Of a stretch of 38,574 bases of DNA, positions 15,671-24,629 are shown in pieces. Origin of the DNA: Actinomycetota bacterium. Its GTDB lineage: Bacteria; Actinomycetota; Actinomycetes; Nanopelagicales; Nanopelagicaceae. The stretch lies in contig RFSC01000002.1 of NCBI GenBank assembly GCA_009924185.1, forward strand, positions 1 through 38,574, given 5' to 3'. The translations under genes were made by a program, and so were the position numbers. Numbering within the stretch: position 1 is the first letter of the stretch; every line of letters begins with the position of its first letter. The notes beneath the pieces were generated by a model. It saw only the letters and a program-made list of their open reading frames with translations, did not search any database and had not been told where the DNA came from.

Positions 15671-16585
15671 ATGCCCTCATACGTGGTGACGCGTGCCCCC
15701 GGAAAGATCAATCTACAACTCTCGGTCGGCCCACTTCAGGCAGATGGATATCACCCAGTCGCTACTGTTTTCCAAGCGGTTTCACTTTTTGATGATGTTC
15801 GTATTTCTTTTTCCGACAATCCTGGAATATCACTTACCGCTTCAGGGAAGGTAAGTGAGCTACTTCCACTTGACAAAAACAACTTGGCTTTTAAGGCTGC
15901 AGATTTAATGTGTAGAAAGTTTGAGATTACTGATGGATTAGCAATCACCTTGACTAAGGAGATTCCAATCGCAGGTGGTATGGCAGGCGGCAGTGCAGAT
16001 GCCGGAGCTACCATTGTTGGAATTGATGCCTTGTTTGGTTTGGGATTGAGTCGAAGCGAGATGGAGAAAATTGGTTCTGAGCTTGGTGCTGATATTCCCT
16101 TTACGATCTCGGGTGGCACAGCTATTGGAACTGGACGTGGTGATCAAATAACGCCGGTGTTGTCCCGCGGAAATTACAACTGGGTGTTGGCACTTTCCAG
16201 CTCTGGATTATCAACCCCCGCTGTTTACCAAGAGTGTGATCGCTTGCGTGAAGGTTTGCAGGTTGCACCACCACACATCAGCGACTCATTAATGCAGGCG
16301 TTAAGTGCCGGCGATGCTGTGGCTTTAGGAAAAGCTTTATCAAATGATCTACAACCAGCAGCTTGTTCATTGAAACCAGCGCTACGTTTAATACTTGATG
16401 TTGGTATGGATTACGGAGCTTTGGGTGGATTGGTATCTGGCTCTGGCCCTACCGTTGCATTTTTGGCAGAGAATGAGGATCACGCTCTTGATTTAGTGGT
16501 GGCTTTGACCTCAAGTGGCGTTGTTGGAAATGTGGTTCGGGCAGCAGGTCCAGTCCCCGGCGCTAGGGTGATTGAAAGCGCGTAA
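15671..16585 (+). CDS. ispE: 4-diphosphocytidyl-2-C-methyl-D-erythritol kinase IspE
   Basis: This 304-residue GHMP kinase has the N-terminal APGKINLQLSV with catalytic Lys12, the phosphate loop IPIAGGMAGGSADAGA (98-113), the catalytic Asp in ELGADIPF (about D141) and the C-terminal GLVSGSGPTVAFL. It phosphorylates CDP-methylerythritol in the non-mevalonate isoprenoid pathway, which feeds polyprenyl carriers used by GlmU-dependent wall synthesis and by Pmt. The 26-bp gap from rsmA contains a TAATAC hexamer (15656-15661) nine bases before the ATG, so a secondary promoter is possible. A tRNA-Gln follows. Confidence 0.97.
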   Translation: MPSYVVTRAPGKINLQLSVGPLQADGYHPVATVFQAVSLFDDVRISFSDNPGISLTASGKVSELLPLDKNNLAFKAADLMCRKFEITDGLAITLTKEIPIAGGMAGGSADAGATIVGIDALFGLGLSRSEMEKIGSELGADIPFTISGGTAIGTGRGDQITPVLSRGNYNWVLALSSSGLSTPAVYQECDRLREGLQVAPPHISDSLMQALSAGDAVALGKALSNDLQPAACSLKPALRLILDVGMDYGALGGLVSGSGPTVAFLAENEDHALDLVVALTSSGVVGNVVRAAGPVPGARVIESA

Positions 16586-16601
16586 CCTCCATCTGCCGCG
16601 G

Positions 16602-16631
16602 TTAGTAGCAGGGAGCCTGACCCAATAGAAT
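16602..16631 (+). promoter_or_regulatory. candidate promoter of tRNA-Gln
   Basis: TTAGTA (16602-16607) and TAGAAT (16626-16631) are spaced by 18 bp. The -10 ends six bases before the mature tRNA 5' end at 16638. That is a plausible placement for a transcript with little or no 5' leader. Both hexamers are imperfect. Confidence 0.4.
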
Positions 16632-16637
16632 TCAGGT

Positions 16638-16712
16638 TCCTCCATTGTGTAGTGGCTAGCACATGGGCCTTTGAAGCCCAGGGTCCAGGATCGATACCTG
16701 GTGGAGGAGCCA
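16638..16712 (+). tRNA. tRNA-Gln (anticodon TTG), CCA encoded
   Basis: A full cloverleaf can be drawn. The acceptor TCCTCCA/TGGAGGA is fully paired. The D stem is GTGT/GCAC and the anticodon stem TGGGC/GCCCA. The loop CTTTGAA gives anticodon TTG at 16671-16673. A 4-nt variable region and T stem CCAGG/CCTGG follow, then discriminator G and an encoded CCA. The anticodon reads CAA/CAG Gln. The T loop is ATCGATA, so position 54 is A instead of the near-universal T. It sits between ispE and glmU. Confidence 0.93.
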
Positions 16713-16737
16713 CTTAACTAGACTGCGGCTGACGAGC

Positions 16738-18174
16738 ATGAAAGGCGGGAAGTTGAGCAAACTGGATCTTGCCATCGTTCTCGCAGCTGGCGAGGGCACT
16801 CGGATGAAATCTTCCCGGGCCAAAGTCCTTCATGAAATCGCAGGTCGCTCATTACTCGGACATGTTTTGCATGCTGTTTCTCCCTTAGAAGCTAAAGAGA
16901 TTCGGGTAGTTGTTGGTGCTGCAAAAGATGAGGTAACAAATCACCTGGCTCAGATTTCACCAAGCGCTAAAACGGTTTTTCAAGAGGTGCGCGGCGGCAC
17001 AGGCCACGCCACAAAATTAGCTTTACAAGGCTTTTCTGGAAACGGCACGGTTTTAGTTTGCGCCGGAGATACGCCATTACTAACTGGACAAACTTTGCTT
17101 GATTTACTCGCTGCGCATCAATCCTCTGGTGCTAGCGCCACTGTGTTGACCGCTGAAATGTTAGATCCATCAGGTTACGGTCGAATCATTAGAGATTCCA
17201 ACAACAATCTCTCTGAAATTGTTGAAGAGAAAGATGCTTCAGAGCAACAAAAGCAGACCCTTGAGATTAACTCAGGGGTTTATGTTTTTTCCGCGCCAGA
17301 TCTAGTCGCGGCCTTGAGTAAGTTGACCGCGCACAATGCGCAAAAGGAAGAGTATTTAACGGATGTAATTGCCATACTTAAATCTGAAGGCAAATTGGTT
17401 TCGGCTTTCCTGACCTCTGATTACACCGAAGTTTTTGGGGTGAATGATCGAGAGCAGTTGGCTACCTGCGGATTTTTGATGAATGCCAGGATTTGTGAAG
17501 CTTTGATGAAAAGTGGCGTCACTATTGTTGATCAAATGAGTACCTGGATTGATGTAACCGCTGAGATTGAGATTGATGTTCATATCGAACCCGGTACTGC
17601 AATTAAGGGAGATACCAAGATTGGTAAATCTGCCGTTATTGGTCCGCGCACTACCTTGATAGATACAAAGGTTGGTGCAGAGGCAAAAGTATTTGAGTCA
17701 CATTGCCAGGAGACTGTAATCGGAAAAGCGGCACAGGTTGGTCCATATACCCATTTGCGCAGCGGAACGGTGCTTTCAGATCAGGTGCGGGTTGGTTCAT
17801 TTGTTGAAATAAAGAACTCAGCGGTAGGCACTGGTTCAAAGGTGCCGCATCTTTCATATGTTGGAGATGCCAGTATTGGTAGCGAAACCAATATCGGAGC
17901 CGCCACTGTATTTGTTAACTATGACGGGGTCGATAAGCACAAGACAGTAATTGGCGATCATGTGCGTATCGGTAGCGACTCTATGTTGGTAGCACCGGTC
18001 ACGATTGGTGATGGTGCCTACACCGCAGCTGGCTCTGTAATCACAGAGGATGTTCCAGCTGGCGCGCTTGGTATCGCTCGGGCCAAGCAAAGCAATATTC
18101 TTGGTTGGGTTTTGAAGAAACGTAAAGGTACCAAATCCGCAGAGGCAGCAGCGAAAAAAGAAGGGCAGAAATGA
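16738..18174 (+). CDS. glmU: bifunctional GlmU: GlcN-1-P acetyltransferase / GlcNAc-1-P uridyltransferase
   Basis: This 478-residue two-domain protein has an N-terminal pyrophosphorylase domain with LAAGEGTRM (15-23) and Lys29, then ...VCAGDTPLLT and SGYGRIIRD. The C-terminal half is a left-handed beta helix of hexapeptide repeats, including HLSYVGDASIGSETNIGAA with the catalytic His region. It makes UDP-GlcNAc, the precursor of peptidoglycan. The C-terminal tail is Lys/Ala-rich and probably flexible. A TAGACT hexamer (16719-16724) just after the tRNA could be its own -10. The stop overlaps the prs start (ATGA). Confidence 0.98.
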   Translation: MKGGKLSKLDLAIVLAAGEGTRMKSSRAKVLHEIAGRSLLGHVLHAVSPLEAKEIRVVVGAAKDEVTNHLAQISPSAKTVFQEVRGGTGHATKLALQGFSGNGTVLVCAGDTPLLTGQTLLDLLAAHQSSGASATVLTAEMLDPSGYGRIIRDSNNNLSEIVEEKDASEQQKQTLEINSGVYVFSAPDLVAALSKLTAHNAQKEEYLTDVIAILKSEGKLVSAFLTSDYTEVFGVNDREQLATCGFLMNARICEALMKSGVTIVDQMSTWIDVTAEIEIDVHIEPGTAIKGDTKIGKSAVIGPRTTLIDTKVGAEAKVFESHCQETVIGKAAQVGPYTHLRSGTVLSDQVRVGSFVEIKNSAVGTGSKVPHLSYVGDASIGSETNIGAATVFVNYDGVDKHKTVIGDHVRIGSDSMLVAPVTIGDGAYTAAGSVITEDVPAGALGIARAKQSNILGWVLKKRKGTKSAEAAAKKEGQK

Positions 18175-19154
18175 GCACTGAACTACGTCTCAGTTCCGAA
18201 AAGCGACTCCGGATTTTTACCGGACGTGGATACCCAGAGCTTGCTGAAGAGGTAGCGGCAGAACTTGGTGTTCCCATTACACCAACCTCTGCTTATGACT
18301 TTGCCAATGGTGAAATATTTGTACGTTTTGAAGAGAGCGTTCGCGGTTGTGATGCCTTCGTAATTCAAAGCCACAGCGCTCCAGTAAATAAACAAATTAT
18401 GGAACAGCTCATCATGGTTGATGCGCTAAAGCGTGCCTCTGCGAAGCGAATCACAGTTATTGTGCCGTTTTATGGTTATGCCCGCCAGGACAAGAAGCAC
18501 CGTGGTCGTGAGCCAATCTCTGCAAGATTGATGGCTGATTTATTTAAGACCGCAGGCGCAGATCGATTGATGACCGTCGATCTTCACACCTCGCAAATCC
18601 AAGGATTTTTCGATGGCCCAGTTGATCATCTTTTTGCCCTTCCATTACTAGCAAATTACGTTGGCTCTAAAGTTGATCGTTCTCGCTTAACTATTGTCTC
18701 TCCTGACTCTGGAAGAGTTCGGGTTGCAGAGCGTTGGAGCGATATCTTGGGTGGAACTCAGATTGCATTTATTCATAAGACCCGCGATCCACGTATTCCC
18801 AATGAAGCGGTCACCGGTCGCGTAGTTGGAGAGGTTGATGGCCAAACCTGCGTAGTTATCGATGACATGATCGATACCGCCGGCACAATCACCAAAGCGG
18901 TAGATGCGCTTTATGAAGCTGGAGCAAAAGAGGTAATCATTGCTGCAACACATGCGGTCTTTTCAGGTCCAGCAGCAGACAGACTTCGTAACTCAAGAGT
19001 CAGCGAGGTAGTTGTAGCCAACACCTTGCCGATTCCAGAAGAGAGTCGATTCCCAAATCTCACAGTACTTTCAATTGCTCCGCTATTGGCTAGAGCGATT
19101 CGCGAAGTCTTTGAAGATGGGTCAGTCACTAGCCTTTTTGATGGCCACTCTTAA
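18171..19154 (+). CDS. prs: ribose-phosphate pyrophosphokinase
   Basis: This 327-residue class I PRPP synthetase is translationally coupled to glmU by a 4-base overlap. Motifs include FANGEIFVRFEESVRG, VIVPFYGYARQDKK, MTVDLHTSQIQGFFDGPVDH and the PRPP loop VVIDDMIDTAGTI. It makes PRPP from ribose 5-phosphate and ATP for purines, pyrimidines, His, Trp and NAD. The glmU-prs pair is conserved across actinobacteria and many firmicutes. The next gene starts within its last 14 bases. Confidence 0.98.
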   Translation: MSTELRLSSEKRLRIFTGRGYPELAEEVAAELGVPITPTSAYDFANGEIFVRFEESVRGCDAFVIQSHSAPVNKQIMEQLIMVDALKRASAKRITVIVPFYGYARQDKKHRGREPISARLMADLFKTAGADRLMTVDLHTSQIQGFFDGPVDHLFALPLLANYVGSKVDRSRLTIVSPDSGRVRVAERWSDILGGTQIAFIHKTRDPRIPNEAVTGRVVGEVDGQTCVVIDDMIDTAGTITKAVDALYEAGAKEVIIAATHAVFSGPAADRLRNSRVSEVVVANTLPIPEESRFPNLTVLSIAPLLARAIREVFEDGSVTSLFDGHS

Positions 19155-20493
19155 AAAACTTTTCGCACTTTTTTGTGCGTTAACTTTTCTCCCTTTAATT
19201 CCAGCACACGGAGAAGAGCCGTACCGCATCACCGTTATGTCTCGCAATCTGTATCTCGGTGCTGATGTTGGAGTTGCATTAGAGAAGATTCCGAATTTTC
19301 CAGCCGCTGCGCAATTTATGTGGGATCAAATGAGGCAGACTAATTTTGCTCTGCGTGCCCCCAAGTTGGCACGAGAGGCGGTGCAGGACCGACCTGAGAT
19401 TATTGGCGTTCAAGAGGCCACAATCTGGTACTGCAAAAAAGATTTGTTTGGAGATCAGGTAGAGGTATTTAACTTTCTGGATGAGTTCATCGCTGCCACG
19501 AAACAAACTGGCGTGGGTTACTCACTGGCAACGGCAAATGGTCAAGAAGCATTTAACCCGGGTTACAAAATCGCGCCCGTTCCATTTTTAACGAAGGTAA
19601 ATGACCCAGAGGTATTTCAGCCGATTTTTCAACAAGATAGCGCGGCCTGCGGATTTACCATCGGAGATGCGCTTTTGGTGCGAGATGATGTTAAGCAGCA
19701 AATCATTCAAGTAGGAAACTCTGAGTATGAAGCTACTTATTCAATTGTTCCGGTATTGATGACAATTTATCGAGGATATACCTGGGCGGATTTCAAGGTA
19801 CGTGACTCAGTAGTTCGGGTCATAACTACCCACCTGGAATCACTTTGGGATGAAAACAAAGTTCCTAACTCGGCGCTTCAGGCTCAACAGTTAGTCGCGG
19901 ATCTTAAAGATGCAAAGATGCCGGTAATTATCTTGGGTGATTTCAACGCCGATCCCAGAGATCCACGAATTACTAAAGAACCAAATCCAGGAGAGCAGCC
20001 GGTTGTCAGCGAAACCTGTCCAACACCAGGTGGGGCAAAGTGCAACGCTTACAGCACGATGGTTGAGGCGGGGTTTGATAATGCTTCACCAGATGCCAGC
20101 AATCCGCGTTACTTCACTTGGGGTGCGAGCGCATTGTTAAATGGCCCTGATAAAAAGCGTGAGAAGTTTGCTTATAAATTTGGAAACCAATATGGGTTTA
20201 CCGATCGGTTAGATTACATATTCACTAAGAATGTATACGCCACAGTTAGCTCCAAAATAATTGGAAATGTTTATCCTGATGGAAGTGGAGTTTGGAGTTG
20301 TGGCACCGAGCTATGTTTTCCATCTGATCACGCCGGAGTTGTAGCCACAATTGAACTACCTCGTGGTGCCGGTGCGATTGATCCAGATTTGCCGGAACGG
20401 GAAAGATCCTCATTTACCTACCTGCCACTCTTTGGGGCCGGAGCCGTGATTTTGTTGGTTTTGCTCATTCTCCGTAAGCGAATTTGGCGATAA
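19141..20493 (+). CDS. secreted, C-terminally anchored EEP-fold phosphodiesterase/nuclease
   Basis: The 450-residue protein is read from the ATG at 19141. The frame is open further upstream, but this start gives a clean signal peptide (MATLKKLFALFCALTFLP, cleavage probably after PAHG). The mature part is an endonuclease/exonuclease/phosphatase domain: MSRNLYLGADVG, EIIGVQEATIWYC (catalytic Glu), VITTHLESLWDE, VIILGDFNADPRDPR (Asp/Asn), LDYIFTKN and FPSDHAGVVATI (the DH pair). It ends in one TM (FGAGAVILLVLLIL) and RKRIWR, so the catalytic domain is held outside the membrane. It may degrade extracellular DNA or phosphodiesters or act on lipid head groups. The substrate is unknown. It overlaps prs by 14 bp and interrupts the usual prs-rplY-pth order. 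Confidence 0.85.
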   Translation: MATLKKLFALFCALTFLPLIPAHGEEPYRITVMSRNLYLGADVGVALEKIPNFPAAAQFMWDQMRQTNFALRAPKLAREAVQDRPEIIGVQEATIWYCKKDLFGDQVEVFNFLDEFIAATKQTGVGYSLATANGQEAFNPGYKIAPVPFLTKVNDPEVFQPIFQQDSAACGFTIGDALLVRDDVKQQIIQVGNSEYEATYSIVPVLMTIYRGYTWADFKVRDSVVRVITTHLESLWDENKVPNSALQAQQLVADLKDAKMPVIILGDFNADPRDPRITKEPNPGEQPVVSETCPTPGGAKCNAYSTMVEAGFDNASPDASNPRYFTWGASALLNGPDKKREKFAYKFGNQYGFTDRLDYIFTKNVYATVSSKIIGNVYPDGSGVWSCGTELCFPSDHAGVVATIELPRGAGAIDPDLPERERSSFTYLPLFGAGAVILLVLLILRKRIWR

Positions 20494-20522
20494 CTCAGGG
20501 TTTAGGTAGCCTTCCCTCCACT

Positions 20523-20545
20523 TAAGGCGAGGGGCAAACCCCGTT
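20523..20545 (+). promoter_or_regulatory. short GC-rich hairpin in rplY leader
   Basis: In the 71-bp gap before rplY, GGGG-CAAA-CCCC can form a small stem within aaggcgaggggcaaaccccg, 15-20 bases upstream of the likely Shine-Dalgarno (GAAAGG). It could be an autoregulatory site for L25 or part of the promoter region. The evidence is slight. Confidence 0.25.
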
Positions 20546-20564
20546 ATCGACGAAAGGCTTAACA

Positions 20565-21194
20565 ATGGCTGAGGTATCAATCAAGGGCGCGATCCGAAAT
20601 GAATTCGGTAAGGGCGCATCACGCAGAATCCGTCGCGATGGCAGTGTGCCAGCGGTTATTTATGGTCATGGCGAGAAGCCAACCCACATCTCACTTCCAG
20701 CTCGTGAAGTTGGAGTGGCAATCAAAACCTCAAACGTTTTGCTAAACATTGATCTTGGAGAAAAGCAGGAGCTAGTTCTGCCTAAGTCCATTGTTAGAAA
20801 TCCACTCAAGGGAACTCTTGAGCATATTGATTTGATTATCGTGCGCCGCGGTGAGCGCGTAGTTGTTAACGTCCCAGTTCATGCACATGGTAAGCATGAT
20901 CCAGAAGGTATCTTGGAGCACGTTCACAACACTATTGAGGTTGAAGCAGATGTAACTGCAATTCCTACCTCTCTTGATCTTGATATTGAAGGACTTCCTG
21001 CAGGTGAGTCAAAGACCGCTGCTGATGTGGTTCTTCCTGCCGGCGTTGTTCTTAAGAGCGATCCAAAGATGGTTGTCGTGCACCTATCAGTTCGTGCCAC
21101 AGCTGATGAAGCTGCACCTGTTGCGGCCGCTGCTGAAGGTGAAGCTGCTGCGGCTGCGCCTGCTGAAGGTGCTGCTGAAGCAAAGTCCAGCTAA
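20565..21194 (+). CDS. rplY: 50S ribosomal protein L25 / general stress protein Ctc
   Basis: The 209-residue protein is the long CTC form of L25. The N-terminal 5S-rRNA-binding domain has KGAIRNEFGKGASRRIRR and VPAVIYGHGEKPTHISLP. The C-terminal TL5 domain (ERVVVNVPVHAHGKHDPEG...) follows, and the end is a low-complexity Ala/Glu tail after about residue 182. It binds 5S rRNA in the central protuberance. It is followed by pth after 35 bp, the conserved rplY-pth pair of actinobacteria. Confidence 0.97.
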   Translation: MAEVSIKGAIRNEFGKGASRRIRRDGSVPAVIYGHGEKPTHISLPAREVGVAIKTSNVLLNIDLGEKQELVLPKSIVRNPLKGTLEHIDLIIVRRGERVVVNVPVHAHGKHDPEGILEHVHNTIEVEADVTAIPTSLDLDIEGLPAGESKTAADVVLPAGVVLKSDPKMVVVHLSVRATADEAAPVAAAAEGEAAAAAPAEGAAEAKSS

Positions 21195-21229
21195 CACTTT
21201 TCTTTACGCCTTACGGCTAACCTTTCTCT

Positions 21230-21847
21230 ATGTTCGGCCGTAAAACTCAAGACTCTGACAATCAATCAACTAATCGTTGGTTGATTGTTGGCTTGGGAAA
21301 TCCGGGTCCTGAGTATGAAAAGACCCGACACAATATTGGCGCCATGGTGATCACTCAAATGGCGGCTACAGCCGGTGTTAAGTTCTCATCTCACAAAGCC
21401 CGGGCCAATGTTGCAGAGTTCAAACTAGGTTTTGGAGGCGAAGCCCCATCCTTAGTCGTAGCAACTCTGCGTTGCTATATGAATGAATCTGGCGGACCAA
21501 CCAAAGCTTTAGCTGATTTTTACAAAATTAAGGGCGACCACATCATCATCGCTCATGATGAGTTAGATATTCCATACCAAGCAATTAGAGTGAAATTTGG
21601 TGGTGGGGACAATGGTCACAATGGGCTGAAAAGTATTACCTCTGCCCTAGGTAAAGCGGATTACTTCCGGCTGAGGCTTGGAATTGGCAGACCGCCCGGA
21701 CAACAAGATCCAGCTGATTTTGTCTTGAAGCCATTTTCCAGCGCGGAGAAAAAGAGCATCGATGAGTTTTTGATTACCGGAGGGCAAGCTGTTGAATCTT
21801 TAGTGCAGTTCGGTTTAGAAAAAACTCAACAAAACTTTAACTCTTAA
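21230..21847 (+). CDS. pth: peptidyl-tRNA hydrolase
   Basis: The 205-residue enzyme has LIVGLGNPGPEYEKTRHNIG with Asn24 and the catalytic His34, TLRCYMNESGGP, IIAHDELDIPYQAIRVK with the catalytic Asp, and GGGDNGHNGLKSI. It releases peptides from prematurely dropped peptidyl-tRNAs. TAACCT (21218-21223) lies six bases before the ATG, a placement fitting a leaderless transcript. The stop codon directly abuts that of the convergent ppc gene, leaving no space for a dedicated terminator. Confidence 0.98.
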   Translation: MFGRKTQDSDNQSTNRWLIVGLGNPGPEYEKTRHNIGAMVITQMAATAGVKFSSHKARANVAEFKLGFGGEAPSLVVATLRCYMNESGGPTKALADFYKIKGDHIIIAHDELDIPYQAIRVKFGGGDNGHNGLKSITSALGKADYFRLRLGIGRPPGQQDPADFVLKPFSSAEKKSIDEFLITGGQAVESLVQFGLEKTQQNFNS

Positions 21848-24538
21848 TCAGCCAGTATTGCGCAATCCGGCAGCAACGCCATTAATAGTCAACAATAAAG
21901 CTCTAGTAATCATTGGATCAGAGCTGTCGCCACGCACCTTCTTTAAGAGCGAGATCTGCAAAAGGTGTAAAGGCGCCAAATAGGCATCACGAATCTGCAA
22001 AGTGCGGGCCAGAATCGCCTGATCACCCAGAATTTCACTCTTCTTGGTTAGCAACAAAATCTCTTTAACGGTTAATTCAAACTCCTGCTCGATACTGTCT
22101 AGAAAGTGATGTAGTCCTGGTTCAACCAATGCAGAGACATACTTTCGAGCCATTACTAAATCTGTTTTTGCCAAGGTCATCTCAACATTACTGATGAAGG
22201 TCCGGAAGAAGTGCCAATCACGCAACATCGCTTGCATGGTTTGTTCATGTCCAGATTCGCGGGCGGCTTTCAAACCACTTCCTACTCCAAACCATCCCGG
22301 GACAATCTGTCTAGATTGTGTCCAACCAAATACCCATGGAATGGCGCGCAAGGAGGAGAGATCAGCGCTGGCATCAGGGCGTCTTGATGGACGTGATCCG
22401 AGGAAGAGATTTCCTAATTGTTCAACTGGGGTTGATTGATAAAAATAAGCGGGCAAATCTGGATGTTCGACCAAGGCGCGATAGGTTTTAAATGAAGCAT
22501 CACTAATAGCGCTCATCGCAGTGTTCCACTTTGTTAAATCTTCGGGGGATTGCCGAGCGGCGCGGTTAAGAACTGTCGCTTCCAAAGCAGCGGCCAGGGT
22601 TAGCTCAACATTTTCTCTTGCCAAAGATGGCAGCGCATACTTATCTGAGATTACCTCTCCCTGTTCGGTCATCTTTATTTGACCATCTAGGGTTCCCCAA
22701 GGCAGAGCGATGATTGCATCATAGGTTGGTCCACCGCCACGTCCTACTGATCCACCGCGACCATGGAAAAGTCTTAACTTGATTCCATGTTTACGGGCGA
22801 CATCACGAAGTTTTCTTTGTGCTTGGTGAATCTCCCATTGGCTGGTGGCGATGCCGGCATCCTTGTTTGAATCAGAGTAACCCAACATCACCTCTTGTAT
22901 GTTGCCCCGCAGTTCAACAATTTGGCGATAAATCGGATTTGATAAGAGAGTTTCGAGAATCTCACCGGCGGCGCGCAACTCTGCAACTGTTTCCAATAGC
23001 GGTGCCACATCCACCCGAGCAACTGAATCACTTAAATCAATCAAACCAGCTTGTTTAGCGAGCAATGCTGCAGCTAGGACATCTTCCGGTCCTTTTGTCA
23101 TAGAAACTATGTAGGTCTCAACAACGGAAGGATCAAAGTTATCTTGCAGCTCTTTAACCGCGGTAAAGGTGCGTAAGGTCTTAGCATCCTGCTCATCAAG
23201 AGATGAGACGACGGCATTTTGTGCCGTCAATTGCTGGGTTAGAAACTCACACTTTGCTTTTGAATCAAGAGAAACATAATCAATGCTGGGGAATAGGGCA
23301 GCGATTGCGCGCTGATGAGCTCCAGAGTGCTCTCGTACATCCATGGTGGCATGTGTTAAACCAAAGGCTGCGATGGTTCTGATGGTGCGCTCCAACAATC
23401 CCTGAGCAATCAACTCGCCTCTATTGGCTAGCAGTGAGTTGTACATCAACATCAAATCATCAATTAACTCTTGGGTATTTGCGTAATCACGACCAGGCTC
23501 ATGAACAGCGCCTTTTGTATGTCGGTCCCGGGTAAGAAGTAAACGGTGTCGAATCGCGGTTGCCTTTAATCGGTATGGCTCTTCCACGTTAATGCGTTTG
23601 AATCGTGGTTCAATCTCAGGCAGACGTTGCAAATCCAGTTCTACAGAATCAAGTAGCGGTTGAGAGGTTCCGGCTAACTTGGTAGAAATTGATAAAGCCT
23701 GACGTAGTTCATCTAGAGCCTCCAGGGTAACTCGTATGGCATGGCCCATCTGCAAAACAATGGCCTGCTTGGTTATCTCTGGGGTGATGTTTGGATTGCC
23801 ATCACGGTCACCGCCAATCCAAGAACCAAAGGTAAAAGGTGTTGCGGTTGGTGGCAGTTTTATTCCGAGACGCTTCAACTCGCGAGCGAAATCATCAAGT
23901 ACCTCTGGAATAGTTAATCGGAATAGATCATCTAGGTAATAAAGTGCATTGATAGCTTCATCGAGCGGCTCTGGTCTGCCAAGTCGAAGCTCATCGGTCT
24001 GCCATAACAAATCAACCGCCTCCGCCAATCTTCTTTCTTGGGCGGGGGATTCAGGTTGATCTAACAACTCTGAAATTGTGGAAAGTTTGCTCAATACAGA
24101 TCTACGAGCCGCTTCAGTTGGATGAGCGGTAAATACTGGACGAACCTGGAAATTTTCCAACCATTTGCGCAACTGTTCATCAGAAAAATCATGACCAGAT
24201 TTCTTAGCCTCCAAAATATGATCAACTGCACGTGATAACCAAGAACCGCCATTGTTGCGCTCCTCGGCTAAGACTCTGGAGCGATGTACTTGTTCAGCAA
24301 CATTTGCCAAGTTAAAGTAAACGTTAAAGGCACGAACTAGTTTTGCTGAATCTACAGTTGAAATTGATTGCAGCAAATCCTCGCCATTGCCTTCGCGCAC
24401 TGATTTTCTAACTAGCTCCACTAAATTCAGGAGCGCTTCACCATCTTGACGGGCTAAGGATTGGCCAAGCAGTTCGCCTAGTCTTCTTACATCACTACGC
24501 AAAGAGGCGTTATCTTGTGATTTATCTAGCTCGGACAC
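21848..24538 (-). CDS. ppc: phosphoenolpyruvate carboxylase
   Basis: The 896-residue enzyme starts at a GTG. It has the catalytic His motif VFTAHPTEAARRS (H139), GSWIGGDRDGNPN, the catalytic GYSDSNKDAG, FHGRGGSVGRGGGPTYDAI and a conserved C-terminal end (...NGVAAGLRNTG). It carboxylates PEP with bicarbonate to oxaloacetate, replenishing the TCA cycle. It lies leftward between pth and mfd, which are near neighbours in M. tuberculosis, so ppc looks inserted into the block in this lineage or an ancestor. It is divergent from mfd, with 106 bp between starts. Confidence 0.98.
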   Translation of the reverse strand: MSELDKSQDNASLRSDVRRLGELLGQSLARQDGEALLNLVELVRKSVREGNGEDLLQSISTVDSAKLVRAFNVYFNLANVAEQVHRSRVLAEERNNGGSWLSRAVDHILEAKKSGHDFSDEQLRKWLENFQVRPVFTAHPTEAARRSVLSKLSTISELLDQPESPAQERRLAEAVDLLWQTDELRLGRPEPLDEAINALYYLDDLFRLTIPEVLDDFARELKRLGIKLPPTATPFTFGSWIGGDRDGNPNITPEITKQAIVLQMGHAIRVTLEALDELRQALSISTKLAGTSQPLLDSVELDLQRLPEIEPRFKRINVEEPYRLKATAIRHRLLLTRDRHTKGAVHEPGRDYANTQELIDDLMLMYNSLLANRGELIAQGLLERTIRTIAAFGLTHATMDVREHSGAHQRAIAALFPSIDYVSLDSKAKCEFLTQQLTAQNAVVSSLDEQDAKTLRTFTAVKELQDNFDPSVVETYIVSMTKGPEDVLAAALLAKQAGLIDLSDSVARVDVAPLLETVAELRAAGEILETLLSNPIYRQIVELRGNIQEVMLGYSDSNKDAGIATSQWEIHQAQRKLRDVARKHGIKLRLFHGRGGSVGRGGGPTYDAIIALPWGTLDGQIKMTEQGEVISDKYALPSLARENVELTLAAALEATVLNRAARQSPEDLTKWNTAMSAISDASFKTYRALVEHPDLPAYFYQSTPVEQLGNLFLGSRPSRRPDASADLSSLRAIPWVFGWTQSRQIVPGWFGVGSGLKAARESGHEQTMQAMLRDWHFFRTFISNVEMTLAKTDLVMARKYVSALVEPGLHHFLDSIEQEFELTVKEILLLTKKSEILGDQAILARTLQIRDAYLAPLHLLQISLLKKVRGDSSDPMITRALLLTINGVAAGLRNTG

Positions 24539-24577
24539 CGGCTAATAATGACACGATAGAATTCAACCAAGATCGCT

Positions 24578-24605
24578 AGCCCCCCTGGTTTTTTCAGGTG
24601 GGGCT
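24578..24605. promoter_or_regulatory. strong hairpin in ppc-mfd divergent region
   Basis: AGCCCCCCT (24578-24586) pairs with AGGTGGGGCT (24596-24605) through nine base pairs with one bulged T, around a T-rich loop. It looks like a terminator stem but lacks a proper U-run on either strand and has no gene ending towards it. It would be in the 5' leader of mfd (plus strand) or ppc (minus strand). It may be an attenuator-like or transcript-stability element. Confidence 0.35.
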
Positions 24606-24629
24606 TTAAGCCGTTTATTTGAGCAGGTG

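Noticed and set aside
15751..16119. A 122-codon minus-strand frame opposite ispE
   Set aside because: It mirrors the ispE codon pattern and includes the complement of the kinase glycine-rich motif; no independent start signal or domain is seen.
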